A stretch of DNA of 60,582 bases from Pedobacter rhizosphaerae (GTDB lineage Bacteria > Bacteroidota > Bacteroidia > Sphingobacteriales > Sphingobacteriaceae). Below the pieces are notes generated by a model, which did not search any database, was not told the origin of the DNA, and saw only the letters and a list, made by a program, of their open reading frames with translations. Shown here one piece after another: positions 59,318-60,582 of the stretch. Position numbers and translations under genes: made by a program. Positions within the stretch are counted from its first letter, which is position 1. Each line of letters opens with the position of its first letter. Location: positions 1 through 60,582 of the forward strand of contig NZ_FOGG01000029.1 in assembly GCF_900111155.1 (NCBI RefSeq). Reading direction: 5' to 3'.

Positions 59318-60166
59318 ATGTATGCTACTCATTTAGAAGTTTTCGCAGAGATTGAAGGGATTGGTGCAGCCTCAGGCTTGTTCTTAGCAGCTGATTTGCT
59401 TTATATTATTGGTGATAATAGTGGTTATTTGAATGAATATCATACCCAAACTAAAGGGCTAAACAAAATCCCCATTTTAGCAGGAAGTCACCTGACGGTT
59501 CTTGAAAACATACCTAAACCTGAAAAACCCGACTTTGAAATCCTTTGCCCATTCGGCGATGAACTTTATGCCTTAGGATCGGGATCTACCCCGAAAAGAA
59601 ACCTGGGGATTATATATCACCTGAAAAGTAAAAAAATTACCCCGGTCAATTTAAGTTTACTTTACAATAAGTTTAAATCTGTTGCTCAAATAACCGACGA
59701 GAATTTTAATCTTGAAGGGGCAGCTTTTACAGGTAGCAATTGGTTGTTTTTTAACAGAGGAAATGGATCTGATGCTAAAAACGGTATATTCCTCATGAAG
59801 GGTAAGGATTTAACTGTGCCCGGAGACATTCAGTTTACCCCGATTAAACTGCCTAATATTAATCATGTTGAATCGTCTTTTACAGATGTAGCCATTATTA
59901 ACGAACAGATATTTTTTATCGCTACAGCGGAAGACACGAACTCGACCTATCACGATGGTGAAATTTTAGCCAGCTTTATTGGCAACATTAACCTGGAAAC
60001 CTTAAACCTAAACTTTAGCACTAAAATTCCAGGCAGGCATAAGTTTGAAGGAATTACATTATTCAGCCAAACTGCTGAAAAAATAGAATTTCTGCTTTGC
60101 GAAGATCGAGACAACGAAGAGCTGAAGACAACAATATATAGACTTAGTTTAGTGCAAAAAATATAA
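59318..60166 (+). CDS. Beta-propeller-like DUF6929-type protein (282 aa)
   Basis: There is no signal peptide. The protein consists of repeated short beta-strand units, e.g. LLYIIGDNSGYLNEY, DELYALGSGSTPKR, GSNWLFFNRGNGSDAKNGIF and EQIFFIATAEDTNSTYHDGEI, and ends in EFLLCEDRDNEELKTTIYRL. This pattern fits a cytoplasmic propeller of the DUF6929 type, whose function is unknown. It starts 14 bp after a terminator and runs toward the IS4 element. Confidence 0.75.
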   Translation: MYATHLEVFAEIEGIGAASGLFLAADLLYIIGDNSGYLNEYHTQTKGLNKIPILAGSHLTVLENIPKPEKPDFEILCPFGDELYALGSGSTPKRNLGIIYHLKSKKITPVNLSLLYNKFKSVAQITDENFNLEGAAFTGSNWLFFNRGNGSDAKNGIFLMKGKDLTVPGDIQFTPIKLPNINHVESSFTDVAIINEQIFFIATAEDTNSTYHDGEILASFIGNINLETLNLNFSTKIPGRHKFEGITLFSQTAEKIEFLLCEDRDNEELKTTIYRLSLVQKI

Positions 60167-60369
60167 AGGCTGAGATTTTACCAATAAAAATTGTAACCTA
60201 TTTTTATGATACATAAAAAAATGTTACAGTAAAATATGTTAAAAGGTGAAACAAATTATCTTAAAATATGGTCGGTGCAGACACCATAAGTGTTCGGAAG
60301 AATTTTATTTCTCCCCATAAGTTGATAATTTTCATTTAGGACAAGGATGATTAGTGCCTATTTTTCTTT

Positions 60370-60582
60370 ATGGAAATCAGTCAACTACTTTCATTATTGC
60401 CAGAAGAGAGGTTAACCGAACTTGCCTTATCTACAAATGTGAATAGGTATTCCAAGAAACTTCAGGGTGAGCTTGTTTTCAAACTATTGCTCCATTGCAT
60501 TCTCTGTTTTAAGGACAATAGTTTAAGGACGATGGAATCTGCCTATGAATCCATTGCATTCAAATTATTGAACGCCGATAGG
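60370..60582 (+). CDS. IS4-family transposase, N-terminal part (cut by window edge)
   Basis: ATG 60370 opens a frame continuing past the right edge (71 codons visible). The sequence LLSLLPEERLTELALSTNVN then KLQGELVFKLLLHCILCFKD matches the N-terminal domain of ISPg5-like IS4-family transposases, which lies before the DDE core. The IS left end should lie between 60167 and 60369 but I could not define its inverted repeat. The transposition activity cannot be judged from this part. Confidence 0.85.
   Translation, partial: MEISQLLSLLPEERLTELALSTNVNRYSKKLQGELVFKLLLHCILCFKDNSLRTMESAYESIAFKLLNADR

Noticed and set aside
1..60582. CRISPR array, retron, DGR or rRNA genes
   Set aside because: No regularly spaced repeat-spacer array, no reverse transcriptase, no rRNA-like sequence was found; the direct repeats seen are few and irregularly spaced.

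Overview
The window looks like a Bacteroidota chromosome, most likely Sphingobacteriaceae and Pedobacter-like. It carries a SusC/SusD pair, a TonB-dependent receptor with a DUF4249 lipoprotein partner, a triple-tyrosine LuxR-type sensor, promoters of the TTTG-N18/19-TAnnTTTG type, few Shine-Dalgarno sequences, and families of intergenic hairpin repeats. The assignment rests on gene content read by eye, not on a database search.

Bases 1 to about 19,940 form an AT-rich genomic island. An IS3-family element ends at base 340 and has removed the start of a tyrosine recombinase. Next come two unrecognised proteins and an SF2-helicase-like protein that lacks the Walker A lysine. From 5.4 to 19.7 kb there is an array of mostly + strand accessory genes, largely secreted, lipoprotein or membrane proteins of unknown function. 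It also holds an XRE regulator with a palindromic operator, a YbjN-like protein, a PD-(D/E)XK nuclease, a RadC/JAB protein and a three-gene membrane cluster with a lysozyme-like domain. Two families of structured repeats separate these genes. Family X (three copies) is a long interrupted hairpin whose arms co-vary between copies. Family Y (three copies, perhaps a fourth) pairs a 3-nt-loop hairpin with a GCTCACC/GGTGAGC stem. A recurring TTTACGGATTCCCGTA motif lies 27-28 bp upstream of TAnnTTTG boxes. A 41-nt 5' half of tRNA-Lys on the minus strand at 15.4 kb marks an old recombination boundary. The array resembles a cassette-type exchange region, but no integron integrase is visible.

From 20.2 kb the sequence is ordinary chromosome. 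A FISUMP/DUF4189 protein is followed by a glycan-degradation cluster of GH95-like, GH105 and DUF2264 (GH154-type) proteins beside the relic of an AraC-type regulator. Then come an acyltransferase, an SGNH hydrolase and a type-B carboxylesterase. A second glycan locus spans 31.4-42.4 kb: a propeller/Y_Y_Y/LuxR regulator, SusC, SusD, a GH5 glucanase with a C-terminal binding module, and a seven-haem cytochrome lipoprotein. An array of TGTAnn boxes spaced at helical turns lies between the regulator and susC. A TonB receptor/DUF4249 pair and a 2-hydroxyacid dehydrogenase follow.

From 47 kb onward are mostly housekeeping or single genes: an MG2/plug-like exported protein, a nitroreductase, a TPR protein behind an attenuator-like leader that encodes a 31-aa peptide, a 57-aa membrane protein, a GDPD homologue without its catalytic histidines, an NTF2-like protein, an M28 peptidase, CysS, a VOC protein, MsrA, a 2OG-Fe(II) oxygenase and a DUF6929-like protein. 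The right edge cuts an IS4-family transposase.
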